Counted from the stretch's first letter, positions 24,660 through 33,247 are shown. The stretch: DNA of 64,000 nt from Haloarcula ordinaria (GCF_029338275.1 NZ_CP119789.1:310001-374000), one strand, 5' to 3'. Notes: generated from the sequence alone by a model not told the origin. Numbers and translations are program-made.

Positions 24660-25310
24660 ATGACGAGGAAACACGAGGTCTACCAGGCACTCATCGACAG
24701 CGGCGTCACCGCGGTCCTCCGGGGCATCCCCGAAGACCAGATGGTCGACGTGGCCAGCGCCGTCCACGAGGGCGGGGTCACCGCACTGGAGCTCACCGCC
24801 GACGCAAAGCGCTGCTCCGAGATGATCGCGGCCGTCGATAGAGAACTGGAGGACACGGACGCCGTCATCGGCGCGGGCACCGTGATGGACGCCGCCGCCG
24901 CGCGCAACGTCATCGAGGCCGGCGCGGAGTTCGTCCTCGCGCCGAACCTCAACACCGGGGTCGTCGACGTCTGCAACCGCGAGGGCGTCGTCTGCGTCCC
25001 CGGCGTGATGACGCCGACGGAGGCCGCCGAGGCGATGGAGGCCGGCGCTGATATCCTGAAGATGTTCCCCGCGAAGACGGTGGGCCCGAGCCATATCGGC
25101 GCGCTACAGGGGCCGCTGGGTGACATCCCCATCATGCCGACCGGCGGCGTCTCGGTGGACAACGTCGCGGACTACTTCGAGGCCGGTGCCGTCGCGGTCG
25201 GGGCGGGTTCGGCGCTCGTCGACTACGAGGCCATCGAGAACGACGACATGGACGGCGTGCGCGAGAGCGCCGCCGAGTTCGTCGAAGCAGTGGAAGCGGC
25301 TCGCGAGTAG
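24660..25310 (+). CDS. eda: KDPG/KHG-type aldolase (2-dehydro-3-deoxy-phosphogluconate aldolase)
   Basis: A 216-residue class I aldolase of the (beta/alpha)8 Eda family, cleaving 2-keto-3-deoxy-6-phosphogluconate (or 4-hydroxy-2-oxoglutarate, or the galactonate analogue) to pyruvate plus an aldehyde. The Schiff-base Lys is K134 in DILKMFPAKTVGPSHI; E44 (ALELT) and R21 (AVLRG) are the other active-site residues; MPTGGVS binds phosphate. Haloarchaea use it in the semi-phosphorylative Entner-Doudoroff route. It could also serve the aldonate dehydratases at 57-62 kb. A GTTTTTTC box lies about 28 nt upstream. Confidence 0.9.
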   Translation: MTRKHEVYQALIDSGVTAVLRGIPEDQMVDVASAVHEGGVTALELTADAKRCSEMIAAVDRELEDTDAVIGAGTVMDAAAARNVIEAGAEFVLAPNLNTGVVDVCNREGVVCVPGVMTPTEAAEAMEAGADILKMFPAKTVGPSHIGALQGPLGDIPIMPTGGVSVDNVADYFEAGAVAVGAGSALVDYEAIENDDMDGVRESAAEFVEAVEAARE

Positions 25311-25327
25311 TTGGCGGCGCCGAGCGG

Positions 25328-26467
25328 TCAGTCGAACAGGCTGTCGACGATTGCCTCGGGGTCGAACGCCGCGAGGTCGTCGTAGTCCTGTCCGGTCCCC
25401 AGGAAGAGAATCGGCTTCCCGGTGACGTGGGCCACCGAGATGGCCGCGCCGCCCTGCGGGTCGGCGTCGGCCTTCGTCAAGACGGCCCCGTCGATGGCGG
25501 CCGCGTCGTTGAACTCGCGGGCGCGGTTGACCGCGTCCTGTCCGGCGACGGCCTCGTCGACGAACAGGGTCATGTCGGGGTCGATGTTGCGGTCGATCTT
25601 CTCCAGCTGGTCCATCAGTCCGTCGTTGGTGTGGAGCCGGCCGGCCGTATCGCCCAGCACCACGTCGACGTCGTTGGCTTTCGCGTACTCGACGGCGTCG
25701 TATATCACGGCCGTCGGGTCCGACCCCTGCTCGTGGGAGATGAGCTTCTTCTCGAGGTTGTCGGCGTGCTTCTGGAGCTGCTCGTTCGCGCCGGCGCGGA
25801 AGGTGTCGCCGTTGGCGAGCACTGTCGAGAGCCCGCGGTCCTCGAAGTACTGGGCCAGTTTGGCGATGGTCGTCGTCTTCCCGACGCCGTTGACGCCGGT
25901 GAAGACGATGACGACGGGCTTGTCGGCCTCGGCGACCCGCTCGTCGAAGTCGAACTGACCGACGCTGATGACGTCGTACAGCGCCTCGCGCAGCGCGTCC
26001 CGGACGAGGTTGCCCGTACTGGAGAGTCGGCGGCGGGTCTGGCCGGTGAGGTTCTCCTTGACGCCCTCGAGGATCTCCTGGGCGACGCCCATCTCGACGT
26101 CGCTCGACAGCAAGGCGAGCTCCAGGTCGTCGAGATGTTTCTGGAGGTCCTCTTCCTCGATGACCGTCTTCCCGGTGGCCATGATCTTGGCCTTCTGGGT
26201 GAGACTCCGGCCGCCCGACTCGTCCGTATCCGCCGCCTCGTCGGCGTCGCTAGCCGCGTCGGTGTCGGCCGTCGTTTCGGCGACGGGCGCGTCGTCGGCC
26301 GCCGTGCCGGGAGCGGTCGTCTCGGCGTCCTCGGCGACGCCCTCCGAATCAGTTGGTTCTTCGTCCTCAGCAGGCGTCTCCGACGCTTCCTCGACGGCGT
26401 CCTCGTCGACGTCGTCCTCGACGTCCTTGGTGAACCCGCTGAGTTTGTCTTTCAGTCCGTCGAACAT
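25328..26467 (-). CDS. ftsY: signal recognition particle receptor FtsY
   Basis: A 379-residue SRP receptor GTPase that guides ribosomes to the translocon. Residues 1-85 are a strongly acidic A domain (Asp/Glu/Ala/Thr); the NG domain follows with FTGVNGVGKTTTIAKLA (about 180-196), DTFRAGANEQL, DTAGRLHTN and TKADADPQGG. It is the last gene of the rpl18a-pfdA-ftsY set, 10 nt after pfdA. Confidence 0.96.
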   Translation of the reverse strand: MFDGLKDKLSGFTKDVEDDVDEDAVEEASETPAEDEEPTDSEGVAEDAETTAPGTAADDAPVAETTADTDAASDADEAADTDESGGRSLTQKAKIMATGKTVIEEEDLQKHLDDLELALLSSDVEMGVAQEILEGVKENLTGQTRRRLSSTGNLVRDALREALYDVISVGQFDFDERVAEADKPVVIVFTGVNGVGKTTTIAKLAQYFEDRGLSTVLANGDTFRAGANEQLQKHADNLEKKLISHEQGSDPTAVIYDAVEYAKANDVDVVLGDTAGRLHTNDGLMDQLEKIDRNIDPDMTLFVDEAVAGQDAVNRAREFNDAAAIDGAVLTKADADPQGGAAISVAHVTGKPILFLGTGQDYDDLAAFDPEAIVDSLFD

Positions 26468-26477
26468 CGGCGCTGGC

Positions 26478-26945
26478 TTACTCGTCGCCCTGCTGCTCTT
26501 CCTGCTGTTGCATCATCTGCTGCATCTGCTGCTGTTGCATCTGCTGGGCCTGCTGTTCGAGCTCCTCCATCTCGGTCTCGACTTCGGCCTTCTCGGACTG
26601 CAGGTCGCTGATGTGGTCGTCGAGCGTCTCCCGTTTCGTCTCGAGCGTGCTGATGGCGCCGTCCTGCTCGCGCTCGGCGGAGTAGCCGCCACCCAGCGAG
26701 ACGACGACCTCGTCGATGTCCTCGATGGTCGCACGGATGTAGGCGTCGCCGCCGACCGGGACCTGGACCGTCGAGCCGGACTCGAGCGTCTCGATGGCCT
26801 CGACGGCCTCGTCGATGTCGGACTGCTTCTGTCGGAGGTTCTCGATCTCGTTGTCGATGGCCTCGACTTCCTGCTCCATCTGCTCGATCTCCTGTGCGAC
26901 CTGCTGCATCTGGCCGCCGCCACCGCCGCCACCGCCGCCCATCAT
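26478..26945 (-). CDS. pfdA: prefoldin alpha subunit
   Basis: A 155-residue subunit of the hexameric jellyfish-shaped holdase that delivers unfolded proteins to the thermosome. Two long coiled coils (about 12-50 and 95-145) flank a beta-hairpin region (VQVPVGGDAYIRATIEDIDEVVVSLGGGYSAE). The N-terminus is a run of glycines and the C-terminus is Gln/Met-rich, both unusual low-complexity tails. The ATG overlaps the rpl18a stop. Confidence 0.94.
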   Translation of the reverse strand: MMGGGGGGGGGQMQQVAQEIEQMEQEVEAIDNEIENLRQKQSDIDEAVEAIETLESGSTVQVPVGGDAYIRATIEDIDEVVVSLGGGYSAEREQDGAISTLETKRETLDDHISDLQSEKAEVETEMEELEQQAQQMQQQQMQQMMQQQEEQQGDE

Positions 26946-27115
26946 GCTGCCACCTCGTCGATCTCGATCTGTGTGCGCTTGAGGTTGTGCTGGGAGCCAA
27001 GCAGGCTGAAGATGCGCTCCTCGGCGACGTTCTCGTTGGGCGCGTCGACCTCCGTCTCGAACTCCTGGGGCCCGTCGCGGGCCGGGAATCGTCCGCGAAC
27101 AGTGTACGTGCTCAT
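26942..27115 (-). CDS. rpl18a: ribosomal protein L18Ae (LX, eL20)
   Basis: A 57-residue protein, MSTYTVRGRFPARDGPQEFETEV...AEERIFSLLGSQHNLKRTQIEI, the normal archaeal length. It opens a three-gene operon with pfdA and ftsY and overlaps pfdA by 4 nt. In many archaea this set directly follows rpl39e-rpl31e-tif6; here those genes are 2.2 kb away. Confidence 0.93.
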   Translation of the reverse strand: MSTYTVRGRFPARDGPQEFETEVDAPNENVAEERIFSLLGSQHNLKRTQIEIDEVAA

Positions 27116-27137
27116 ACCCACCGGTGGGTGCACGATA

Positions 27138-27152
27138 GGGAAGTATCTTCCC
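27138..27152. promoter_or_regulatory. 15-bp perfect palindrome at the rpl18a promoter
   Basis: GGGAAGTATCTTCCC is a palindrome with 6-bp arms, centred 30 nt before the rpl18a ATG, where TATA/TFB binding is expected. It could be an operator, or a TATA box in palindromic context. Confidence 0.45.
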
Positions 27153-27243
27153 CTTCCGCTGCTCTCGACGGGCGATTCGTCCCGGTCCGCTGTAGTGTCG
27201 GTGAGGTTTATCAGGAGGCGGTACGTCATCGAGTCACACAGCC

Positions 27244-27603
27244 GTGTCATCGGACGCCGTCCCCGACGTGTTCGACTGGGACGCCCTCTGGGCGGTCGAG
27301 CGGCGGCTCTCCGAGTCCCACGCGGTCCTCTGGACCGTCGTCATCTGCGCGTCGGTGTTCGACGTGGTGACGACCATCGTGGGACTGGCACGGGGACTCG
27401 AGGAGGGTAACGAGGTCGCCCGTGCGTTCATCGTGACCTACGGGACGCCTGGTATCGGCCTGCTGAAGTTCAGCGCGCTCGTGCTCGTCGTGGTGCTGTG
27501 GGCCGTCCTCCCCGACCGGTATGCGACGGTGGTGCTGGCGACGTTCGCGTGGGTCACGCTGCTCGTGGTGGCGCTGAACGCCGTGACGCTGGCGACGTTC
27601 TGA
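27244..27603 (+). CDS. small polytopic membrane protein (DUF5658-like)
   Basis: A 119-residue protein with about three membrane helices (27-48, 60-85, 92-115). The pattern FDVVTTIVGLARGLEEGNEVAR resembles the D-x2-T-T-x-G-x-E-x-N signature of DUF5658-type proteins. It starts with GTG; a GGTTTATC box is about 30-35 nt upstream. It is divergent from rpl18a and lies inside the cassette that splits the ribosomal/SRP block. Confidence 0.68.
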   Translation: MSSDAVPDVFDWDALWAVERRLSESHAVLWTVVICASVFDVVTTIVGLARGLEEGNEVARAFIVTYGTPGIGLLKFSALVLVVVLWAVLPDRYATVVLATFAWVTLLVVALNAVTLATF

Positions 27604-27646
27604 CCCCCGGCGCGAACGTTTTGCCCCCGTCGGTCGTAGGGCGAGT

Positions 27647-27811
27647 ATGAGCCCGGCCACCCACCGCTGTGTCTGTGGCGCGACGCTCCGGTTCAGACAG
27701 GACCTCACCAAGGAGTCGAACGGCACGTCCAGGACCTGGAAGTGCACCGACTGCGGGACGCCGGTCCCCGGGGTCGTCGGCGAGCGACTCAGCCACCAGC
27801 ACCCGTCCTGA
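27647..27811 (+). CDS. small zinc-ribbon protein
   Basis: A 54-residue protein: MSPATHRCVCGATLRF...RTWKCTDCGTPVPGVVG. The CxC and CxxC pairs make a four-Cys zinc ribbon. CGAACGTTTTGCCC about 28 nt upstream is a fair promoter. Such short ribbons often bind nucleic acid or partner proteins; the role is unknown. It converges with the sensor kinase, with 6 nt between them. Confidence 0.68.
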   Translation: MSPATHRCVCGATLRFRQDLTKESNGTSRTWKCTDCGTPVPGVVGERLSHQHPS

Positions 27812-27817
27812 CCGCTC

Positions 27818-29257
27818 TCAGTCGGCCCGTGGGAGTTCGACGGCGAAGACCGCGCCCGTCGGGTCGTTGTCCTCGACCCACACCGAACCGCCGTACTGCT
27901 CGACGAGCGTCCGGACCAGGTAGAGCCCGATGCCGGTCCCCACGCTCTCGAGGCCCCGCTCGCCCTTGGCGAAGATGTCTTCCTTCCGGTCGTCGGGGAT
28001 GCCCGGCCCGTCGTCGGCGACGCGAATCACGACGGCGTCCGGGCCGGTCGTCGACGTGACGGTGACCGACGGGGTCGCCCCACGGTTGTGCTGGACGGCG
28101 TTCTTCAGGAGGTTGCGGAACACGGACGACAGCATCTCCGTCGCCTGGACGGTCACCCCGTCGAGGTCCGTCTCGTCGGTGACGACGGCCTGCTGATGGG
28201 TGGCCCGGAGGTCGTCCAGCTCGCCCCGGAGCGTCTGCTGGACGGCGACGGGGACGGTGTCGGCCGTCCGCCGGAGCATCAGTTCGGCGGCCTCACCCGC
28301 CGTCTTGGTGAGGTCCACGGCCTCCTCGGCGTTCTCGAGAATCATCTCGACGTGGTCGCGGTGCGCCTCGTCGACGACCTCGGCCAGCATGTCCGCGTGG
28401 GCGAGCACCTGCTGGAGGTCGTTCCGGATATCGTGGCGCATCACCTGGTTGAGCAGGGAGAGGTTGTCCCGCTGCTCCTCGAGCTGCTGTTCGTACCGGA
28501 CCGATTCGGAGACGTCGGTGTAGTGCTCGATGCGACCGCCGGCGTACTCGCCGTCCTCGATGGGCGAACTCCAGTGCTGCAGCCAGCGTTCCTCACGGCC
28601 GTCACCCGGCAGAACGTGGCACTGGAACGACTCGACGTACTGGTTGTCCTCGTAGCTGGCGATGACCGTCCCGGCGAAGCGGTCGGGGTCTTCGAAGATG
28701 TGTTTGATGTCGGAGTGGATCTTCTCGGCCTTGTCGGCACCGACGAGGTCCTCGCGGCTGACGCCGAAGAACCGCTCGACGGCCTCGCTCAGCCAGACCA
28801 CGCGGAACTCCTCGTCGAGGACGAACGTCCCCACACTGGAGGTGTCGAGCGCGCGGGTCATCGAGCGGTACCGCGCCTCGCTCTCGGCGAGTCGCCGCTC
28901 GAACTCCATGCGCTCGGAGACGTCCTGGCAGTACGCGATGTACCGACCGTCGTCGAGCGCCGTCGCGTCGAGGACGACGTCGACGGAGTGACCGTCCCGG
29001 TGTCGCAGTTGCGCCTCGGTGCGCACCGAGCCGTGCGCCTTGAGCTCCTCGAACGCCGTCAGCTCCGGTTCTGCGCCGTCCGCCACGGCCAGCTCGCCGA
29101 TAGACAGCGAGCGAAGCTCGTCCGGCGTGTACCCCAGCATCTCGCAGGCGGCGTCGTTCACGTGGACGTACGCGCCGGTTTCGTCGGTCACGAACACCCC
29201 GACCGGCATCTCGTCGACGAGTTTGCCGAACCTCTGCGCGTCGTCCGTGGCCGTCAT
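27818..29257 (-). CDS. soluble PAS-PAS sensor histidine kinase
   Basis: A 479-residue cytoplasmic kinase. PAS1 spans about 10-120 (MPVGVFVTDETGAYVHVNDAACEMLGYTPDEL), PAS2 about 130-255 (DTSSVGTFVLDEEFRVVWLSEAVERFFGVSREDL), then a phosphoacceptor helix (NQVMRHDIRNDLQ, His about 282) and an HATPase domain (NLLKNAVQHN, VADDGPGIPDD, GTGIGLYLVRTL). No membrane segment or receiver; no cognate regulator is adjacent. The ATG has a GGATATAGG-type box 26 nt upstream. It sits between tif6 and rpl18a, splitting a conserved gene order. Confidence 0.88.
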   Translation of the reverse strand: MTATDDAQRFGKLVDEMPVGVFVTDETGAYVHVNDAACEMLGYTPDELRSLSIGELAVADGAEPELTAFEELKAHGSVRTEAQLRHRDGHSVDVVLDATALDDGRYIAYCQDVSERMEFERRLAESEARYRSMTRALDTSSVGTFVLDEEFRVVWLSEAVERFFGVSREDLVGADKAEKIHSDIKHIFEDPDRFAGTVIASYEDNQYVESFQCHVLPGDGREERWLQHWSSPIEDGEYAGGRIEHYTDVSESVRYEQQLEEQRDNLSLLNQVMRHDIRNDLQQVLAHADMLAEVVDEAHRDHVEMILENAEEAVDLTKTAGEAAELMLRRTADTVPVAVQQTLRGELDDLRATHQQAVVTDETDLDGVTVQATEMLSSVFRNLLKNAVQHNRGATPSVTVTSTTGPDAVVIRVADDGPGIPDDRKEDIFAKGERGLESVGTGIGLYLVRTLVEQYGGSVWVEDNDPTGAVFAVELPRAD

Positions 29258-29344
29258 GGCCGGGGGTTCGAGAACAGGGGATATAGGTGTGCAGGTGTGT
29301 CAATCGCCCTACTGCTCAGGGATAGCGAGGAGCGGGCGGCCATG

Positions 29345-30007
29345 CTAGATGTAGCCCAGCGCCGCGTCGATACGACCCAGCTCCGGGCCGGAGGTGTCGG
29401 ACCCACAGACGTAGCCGAAGTCGTTGGCGACGAGGCCCGAGCCGACGAGCGGGCCGCCGTAGTTGACGGTGCCGATGTCGGCCGGGACGCCCAGCACGTC
29501 TTCGAGCGCGTCGAGCTCGCCGTCGGTGGCCTTCGGGTGGCAGAGGACGCCGTTGTTGGTGGCGACGGCGGCGGTGCCGACGGTGGTGACGCCGCCGAGG
29601 ACGCCCTGTTCGACCTCGACGTCGAGGCCGTCGCGGATGGTCTGAACCGCCTCACGTGAGAGGTCCGGGTGGACGTACGCGCCGGTGTCGTTACAGCAGA
29701 CGACGTTGCCGGCCGCGTTGATGCGCCCGGGGAGTCGCGTCACCGGGACGTCGACGACGTCCTGGATGCGCTCGACCTCGCGCTCGCGGACGCGAGAGGT
29801 GACCAGCAGGCCGTTCCCGTTGCCCGTCGCCAGCGCGCCGACGGTGCCCGATTGGCCGATGGTCGTCTGGACGACCGGGACCTCGAGTTCCTCGGCGAGG
29901 TCCTCGCACAGCGACTCGTCTAGGTCGGGGCGGACCAGCACGCAGTCATCGGTCGCTCGGGCGAAGACGCCGACGTACGACGACCCGGAGAAAGCCGCGC
30001 GGAGCAA
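29345..30007 (-). CDS. tif6: translation initiation factor aIF6
   Basis: A 220-residue ribosome anti-association factor (eIF6 family) binding the 50S subunit. The five-fold pentein repeats are visible: [75 protein letters not shown]. The start is TTG ([12 protein letters not shown]), placed by family N-termini and by lying 2 nt after the rpl31e stop. Third gene of rpl39e-rpl31e-tif6. Confidence 0.94.
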   Translation of the reverse strand: MLRAAFSGSSYVGVFARATDDCVLVRPDLDESLCEDLAEELEVPVVQTTIGQSGTVGALATGNGNGLLVTSRVREREVERIQDVVDVPVTRLPGRINAAGNVVCCNDTGAYVHPDLSREAVQTIRDGLDVEVEQGVLGGVTTVGTAAVATNNGVLCHPKATDGELDALEDVLGVPADIGTVNYGGPLVGSGLVANDFGYVCGSDTSGPELGRIDAALGYI

Positions 30008-30009
30008 CG

Positions 30010-30288
30010 TTACTCTGCCGTCTCGGCTTCGACGGTGGCCTCGCCGTCCTCTTCGAAGCGGGCCGCTCGGACGCGGAGCTTGCTCGGCACGCTCGCTCGG
30101 CCGCGTGCCCAGGTGGCCTCGTTGATCGAGGCGTCGATGCGGACGGCACTCTCGTCGACCGAGAAGTGCTTCGCGAGGTGGGCGCGGATGAGCCGCATCG
30201 CCTTGTCGGCGCGCTTGTGCTTCGGTTCGGCTCTGACGTCACGGAGCGGAATCGTGATGACGCGCTCCTCGAAATCACTCGCGCTCAT
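30010..30288 (-). CDS. rpl31e: ribosomal protein eL31
   Basis: A 92-residue protein: [37 protein letters not shown], characteristic of L31e at the tunnel exit rim, with an acidic haloarchaeal tail. Its ATG overlaps the rpl39e TAA, giving coupled translation. Confidence 0.94.
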   Translation of the reverse strand: MSASDFEERVITIPLRDVRAEPKHKRADKAMRLIRAHLAKHFSVDESAVRIDASINEATWARGRASVPSKLRVRAARFEEDGEATVEAETAE

Positions 30289-30440
30289 TATTCGTCAGTG
30301 TCGCTGCGCCGCCAGTGGCGTCGCTTGGGGTTGCGCTGCACCTCGCGGTCCGTCTTGAGCATGACCCAGGCCGGGACGCGACTGTTCTGGTTCTCCAGTT
30401 TCGCCAGTCGCTTCTTCTTGGCTTTCGACTTCTTACTCAT
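30288..30440 (-). CDS. rpl39e: ribosomal protein eL39
   Basis: A 50-residue basic protein, [19 protein letters not shown]...[12 protein letters not shown], the tunnel-lining L39e, unusually basic against the acidic background. It heads the rpl39e-rpl31e-tif6 operon with a 1-3 nt stop/start overlap to rpl31e. Confidence 0.93.
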   Translation of the reverse strand: MSKKSKAKKKRLAKLENQNSRVPAWVMLKTDREVQRNPKRRHWRRSDTDE

Positions 30441-30465
30441 GGTATCCTGTCCCTTTCGCACCGTG

Positions 30466-30476
30466 ACTTAAATTCC
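30466..30476 (-). promoter_or_regulatory. promoter of rpl39e-rpl31e-tif6
   Basis: On the minus strand GAATTTAAGTC is centred about 31 nt before the rpl39e ATG, with a purine-rich GGAAG upstream as possible BRE. Confidence 0.6.
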
Positions 30477-30580
30477 TTCCTTTTCGGGGGCGGGTCGGAG
30501 GCTCGGCCCCCACAGCCCCGCTATCAGGGCCTGTAATCTCGGACGTTGAGTGACGTTCGATACTGTGGCAGTACGAGTCG

Positions 30581-31091
30581 ATGTACCGCCGGTCGGTGTT
30601 ACGGACGATGAGAGCAGGGCTGGCAGCCGTCGGGAGCGGGTGTCTCGGCGGGGGCGAAGTCGTCGTGAGCGTCACATGGGACGTCCACGTCGAACCGGAG
30701 TGGGCCTGGATGGAGCGGGCCATCCCGGACGTCTCCGACCCGGGCGGGGCCATCCAGTACATCGTCCGGTCGGAGACACCGTTCGGCGTCTACTTCTTCA
30801 CCGACGAGTCGGGTTCGCCCAGTACGGGGCGCACGTACAGGGCCGAGAGCCACAGGACACGCCGCCGGCGAACTCCGAATACAGCCGGACGGCGCTCTCC
30901 GGGCGGAAGACGGCCTCTACGAGGCGGCGACCAGGGACGGTGGCGCTCGCGAACCGCTCGACGCCGTCGAGCTGTACTACTTCGCCGTCGATCACTCGAA
31001 CTACCGGCTGGAGACGCGCGTCGAGGCGTTCGACGAGGCCCTGACGGCGTTCGTCGACCTCACCGTCATCCAGGAGAAACGCCCCTTCTAG
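30581..31091 (+). pseudogene. secreted lipoprotein-like gene broken by two frameshifts
   Basis: Three frames join into one protein of about 170 residues: MYRRSVLRTMRAGLAAVGSG with a C-L-G-G lipobox, then SVTWDVHVEPEWAWMERAIPDV...PFGVYFFTDESG; then FAQYGAHVQGREPQDTPPANSEYSRTALSG; then EDGLYEAATRDG...VELYYFAVDHSNYRLETRVEAFDEALTAFVDLTVIQEKRPF to a TAG. The 511-nt span fits two single-base deletions, near 30812-30816 (GGG) and 30898-30903 (GGGCGG). Function unknown. Its stop overlaps the ZIP gene stop on the other strand. Homopolymer sequencing errors are possible. Confidence 0.72.
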
Positions 31092-31939
31092 ACGAACGCC
31101 AGGGGCACCATCGCGACGACGCCCACCGTCGCCCCGGCGGTCAGTTCACGCCAGCCGCCGCTCGGCAGGTCGGCGCCGTACTCCAGGGCCTCGGGGACGA
31201 ACTCGGTGAGCACGAGGTACACCATCGCGCCGGCGGCGAAGCCGAAGCCGAAGGGGAGGAACTCCCTGGCAAGCGTCACGAAGTAGTACGCGATGACCGC
31301 GCCCAGCGGTTGCGGGAGCGAGGAGAAGACGGCCCACCAGACCATCCGCCACTCGCTGACCCCCAGCGAGCGAAGCGGGATGGCGATAGCCGTTCCTTCG
31401 GGAATGTTGTGGATGGAGATGGCGACAGTCATGAACACCGCGAGCAGGGGCACCGTCGCCCCGACGATAGTGAGCGTCGTGTCGGGCGACGTCGTCTCGA
31501 GACCGAGTTCCGCGAAGGAGACGCCGACGGCCACGCCCTCCGGGAAGCTGTGGATGGTCAGCACGCCGAGGATGAGCAGGAGCTTCTTGAAGTCCGCCTG
31601 CTCGTACTTCTTGGGCCCGTGGTCGACGCCGTCGATGAGTCGGTGGCCCACCACGACAAGCAGGACACCGGCGAGAACCCCGGGGACGAGGAGGACCGAC
31701 GACCCGTAGGCCAGCCCCTCGCGCACGAGGCCGAACAGCGACGCGGCGACCATGATTCCCGAGGCGAGCCCCCACAGCAGGACGTTCCACCGGTCGGAGA
31801 ACTCGTCGACCAGGAAGAACGGGATGGCCCCCAAGCCCGTCGCCAGCGCGGTCAACAGCCCGGCGACGAAGACGAAGGCGACGTTCTCGAAGGCGACCAT
31901 GGCCGGGGTTAAGATACTGGAGGACATAAGAATTGTCAC
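31088..31939 (-). CDS. ZIP-family divalent metal transporter
   Basis: A 283-residue membrane protein with eight predicted helices. Helix IV holds HSFPEGVAVGVSF and helix V HNIPEGTAIAIPL, the metal-binding signatures of ZIP carriers for zinc or related metals. A charged loop (GVDHGPKKYEQADFKK) precedes helix IV. The GTG at 31939 is chosen because a GTTTAGG box is 26 nt upstream; ATG codons at 31927 and 31900 are alternatives. Confidence 0.87.
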   Translation of the reverse strand: MTILMSSSILTPAMVAFENVAFVFVAGLLTALATGLGAIPFFLVDEFSDRWNVLLWGLASGIMVAASLFGLVREGLAYGSSVLLVPGVLAGVLLVVVGHRLIDGVDHGPKKYEQADFKKLLLILGVLTIHSFPEGVAVGVSFAELGLETTSPDTTLTIVGATVPLLAVFMTVAISIHNIPEGTAIAIPLRSLGVSEWRMVWWAVFSSLPQPLGAVIAYYFVTLAREFLPFGFGFAAGAMVYLVLTEFVPEALEYGADLPSGGWRELTAGATVGVVAMVPLAFV

Positions 31940-32031
31940 ATTCCCGACTGTTTTTGGCGGCCCTAAACGACGCTCCGAGAGTCATTAAACACCTTATACA
32001 ATCCAGTCCTGTTACCCCAACTAGACGAAAA

Positions 32032-32041
32032 CGTTTATGCA
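32032..32041 (+). promoter_or_regulatory. promoter of the 92-residue hypothetical gene
   Basis: CGTTTATGCA preceded by CGAAAA is centred 28 nt before the ATG at 32064; leaderless. Confidence 0.6.
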
Positions 32042-32063
32042 TCGAAATCTGGTTTTTCACCAT

Positions 32064-32342
32064 ATGTCGAGTGCAAAAGCGCCACAATCCACCGAAACGT
32101 ACATAATCGACTCGTCTGGGGACCCGGATGTCAAACTGACCCTCATCGACAACACGACCGGGGAGATCCACCACGTCGTCGACTTCGCGGACGAATTGCT
32201 CCGCGAGAAACTCCAGTCCCGTGGGCCCGGGAGCGTCGTGCGGGCTGACGTGGCCCCCGTCGACGAGGACGGCGAGGAGTGGCAGGTCACCCGCCTGCGC
32301 CCCGGTGCGCCGCCGAGTCCGGGCCTCGGACTCGGGCGCTAG
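32064..32342 (+). CDS. conserved haloarchaeal small protein
   Basis: A 92-residue soluble protein: ETYIIDSSGDPDVKLTLIDNTTGEIHHVVDFADELLREKLQSRGPGSVVRADVAPV, a compact beta-rich domain followed by a Pro/Gly tail. Proteins of this pattern recur in Halobacteria, but I know no function. The start is fixed by the TATA box. The stop overlaps that of thpR on the other strand. Confidence 0.65.
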   Translation: MSSAKAPQSTETYIIDSSGDPDVKLTLIDNTTGEIHHVVDFADELLREKLQSRGPGSVVRADVAPVDEDGEEWQVTRLRPGAPPSPGLGLGR

Positions 32343-32902
32343 AGCGGAATCGCAGCGAGCGTCCGATACTCCGGCCCTGCGTCGGTGCGGACGCTCTCGG
32401 TCAGGCGCAGTTCCTCGACGGCCAGTCGGCCGACGTCCGGGTCCTCGTTGCGGACGGTGTTCTGCACCAGTTCTTTCCCGCCTGCGTGGTCCATCCGGGC
32501 GATGGTGGCGTGAGGCGTGAACTCGTGGTTCTCCGGGTCGAAGCCCATCGCGACCGTCCGACTCTCGACGGCCTCGTGGAGCGCCGTCAGTTCGGCGTCA
32601 CCGTGACCCTCGCGGACGCCGACCCAGACGACGCTGATGTACTCGAGCGAGGGGAAGACGCCGAGGCCGCCGAAGCGGGCCTCGAACGGCCCGACGCCGC
32701 TGTCGGCCACGGCGTCTTCGAGTTCGGCCACGAGGTCGTCGACCCGGGCCGGGTCGGTGTCGCCGAGGAACTTCACCGTGACGTGCGTCTGTTCGGGGTC
32801 GGTCAGGCGGAGGCCACTCGCGTCCGCGAAGCGGTCCTGGACACCCGCGACGGCGTCTTCGAGGCCGTCGAGGTCGACGCTGACGAACAGTCGCTTGCTC
32901 AT
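32339..32902 (-). CDS. thpR: RNA 2',3'-cyclic phosphodiesterase (ThpR/LigT)
   Basis: A 187-residue 2H phosphoesterase opening 2',3'-cyclic phosphates, acting on tRNA-type ends. Both HxTx motifs are present: H40VTVKFLGD and HATIARM near residue 130. N-terminus MSKRLFVSVDL and length are normal. No strong TATA box is visible upstream. Confidence 0.93.
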   Translation of the reverse strand: MSKRLFVSVDLDGLEDAVAGVQDRFADASGLRLTDPEQTHVTVKFLGDTDPARVDDLVAELEDAVADSGVGPFEARFGGLGVFPSLEYISVVWVGVREGHGDAELTALHEAVESRTVAMGFDPENHEFTPHATIARMDHAGGKELVQNTVRNEDPDVGRLAVEELRLTESVRTDAGPEYRTLAAIPL

Positions 32903-32983
32903 GCGAACCAGTACGTGAGCCTGGCACTTCGTCGTGGGTGGTGATGCCCCAGCCTTTACTCTGGTGGCGGCCCACCGGCCGAT

Positions 32984-33202
32984 ATGGACGACGTTGCTCG
33001 CCTCCGCCGTACCGTCCGACGCTGTACCGCCGTGGTCGTGACCGCGCTCGGACTGGTGCTTGCCGCCCTCGCCGGGTCGACGATGTCGCCGGTCGGCGCT
33101 GCGCTCTCCGTCGGCGCGCTGCTGTATCTCGCCGCCAGCTTCGTCTTCGTCCCCGAGTGGGCGGCCGACTCGGACGGCGACGACGCCGCGGCGGACCACT
33201 GA
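32984..33202 (+). CDS. small two-helix membrane protein
   Basis: A 72-residue protein with basic N-terminus, hydrophobic helices at about 15-33 and 37-58 and an acidic tail (DSDGDDAAADH). No recognised family. A CCTTTACTC box about 28 nt upstream supports the start. Confidence 0.55.
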   Translation: MDDVARLRRTVRRCTAVVVTALGLVLAALAGSTMSPVGAALSVGALLYLAASFVFVPEWAADSDGDDAAADH

Positions 33203-33247
33203 GCCCGTGACGTAGCCCTTAACCCCGCTGGCCGACAACCGGTTCGT

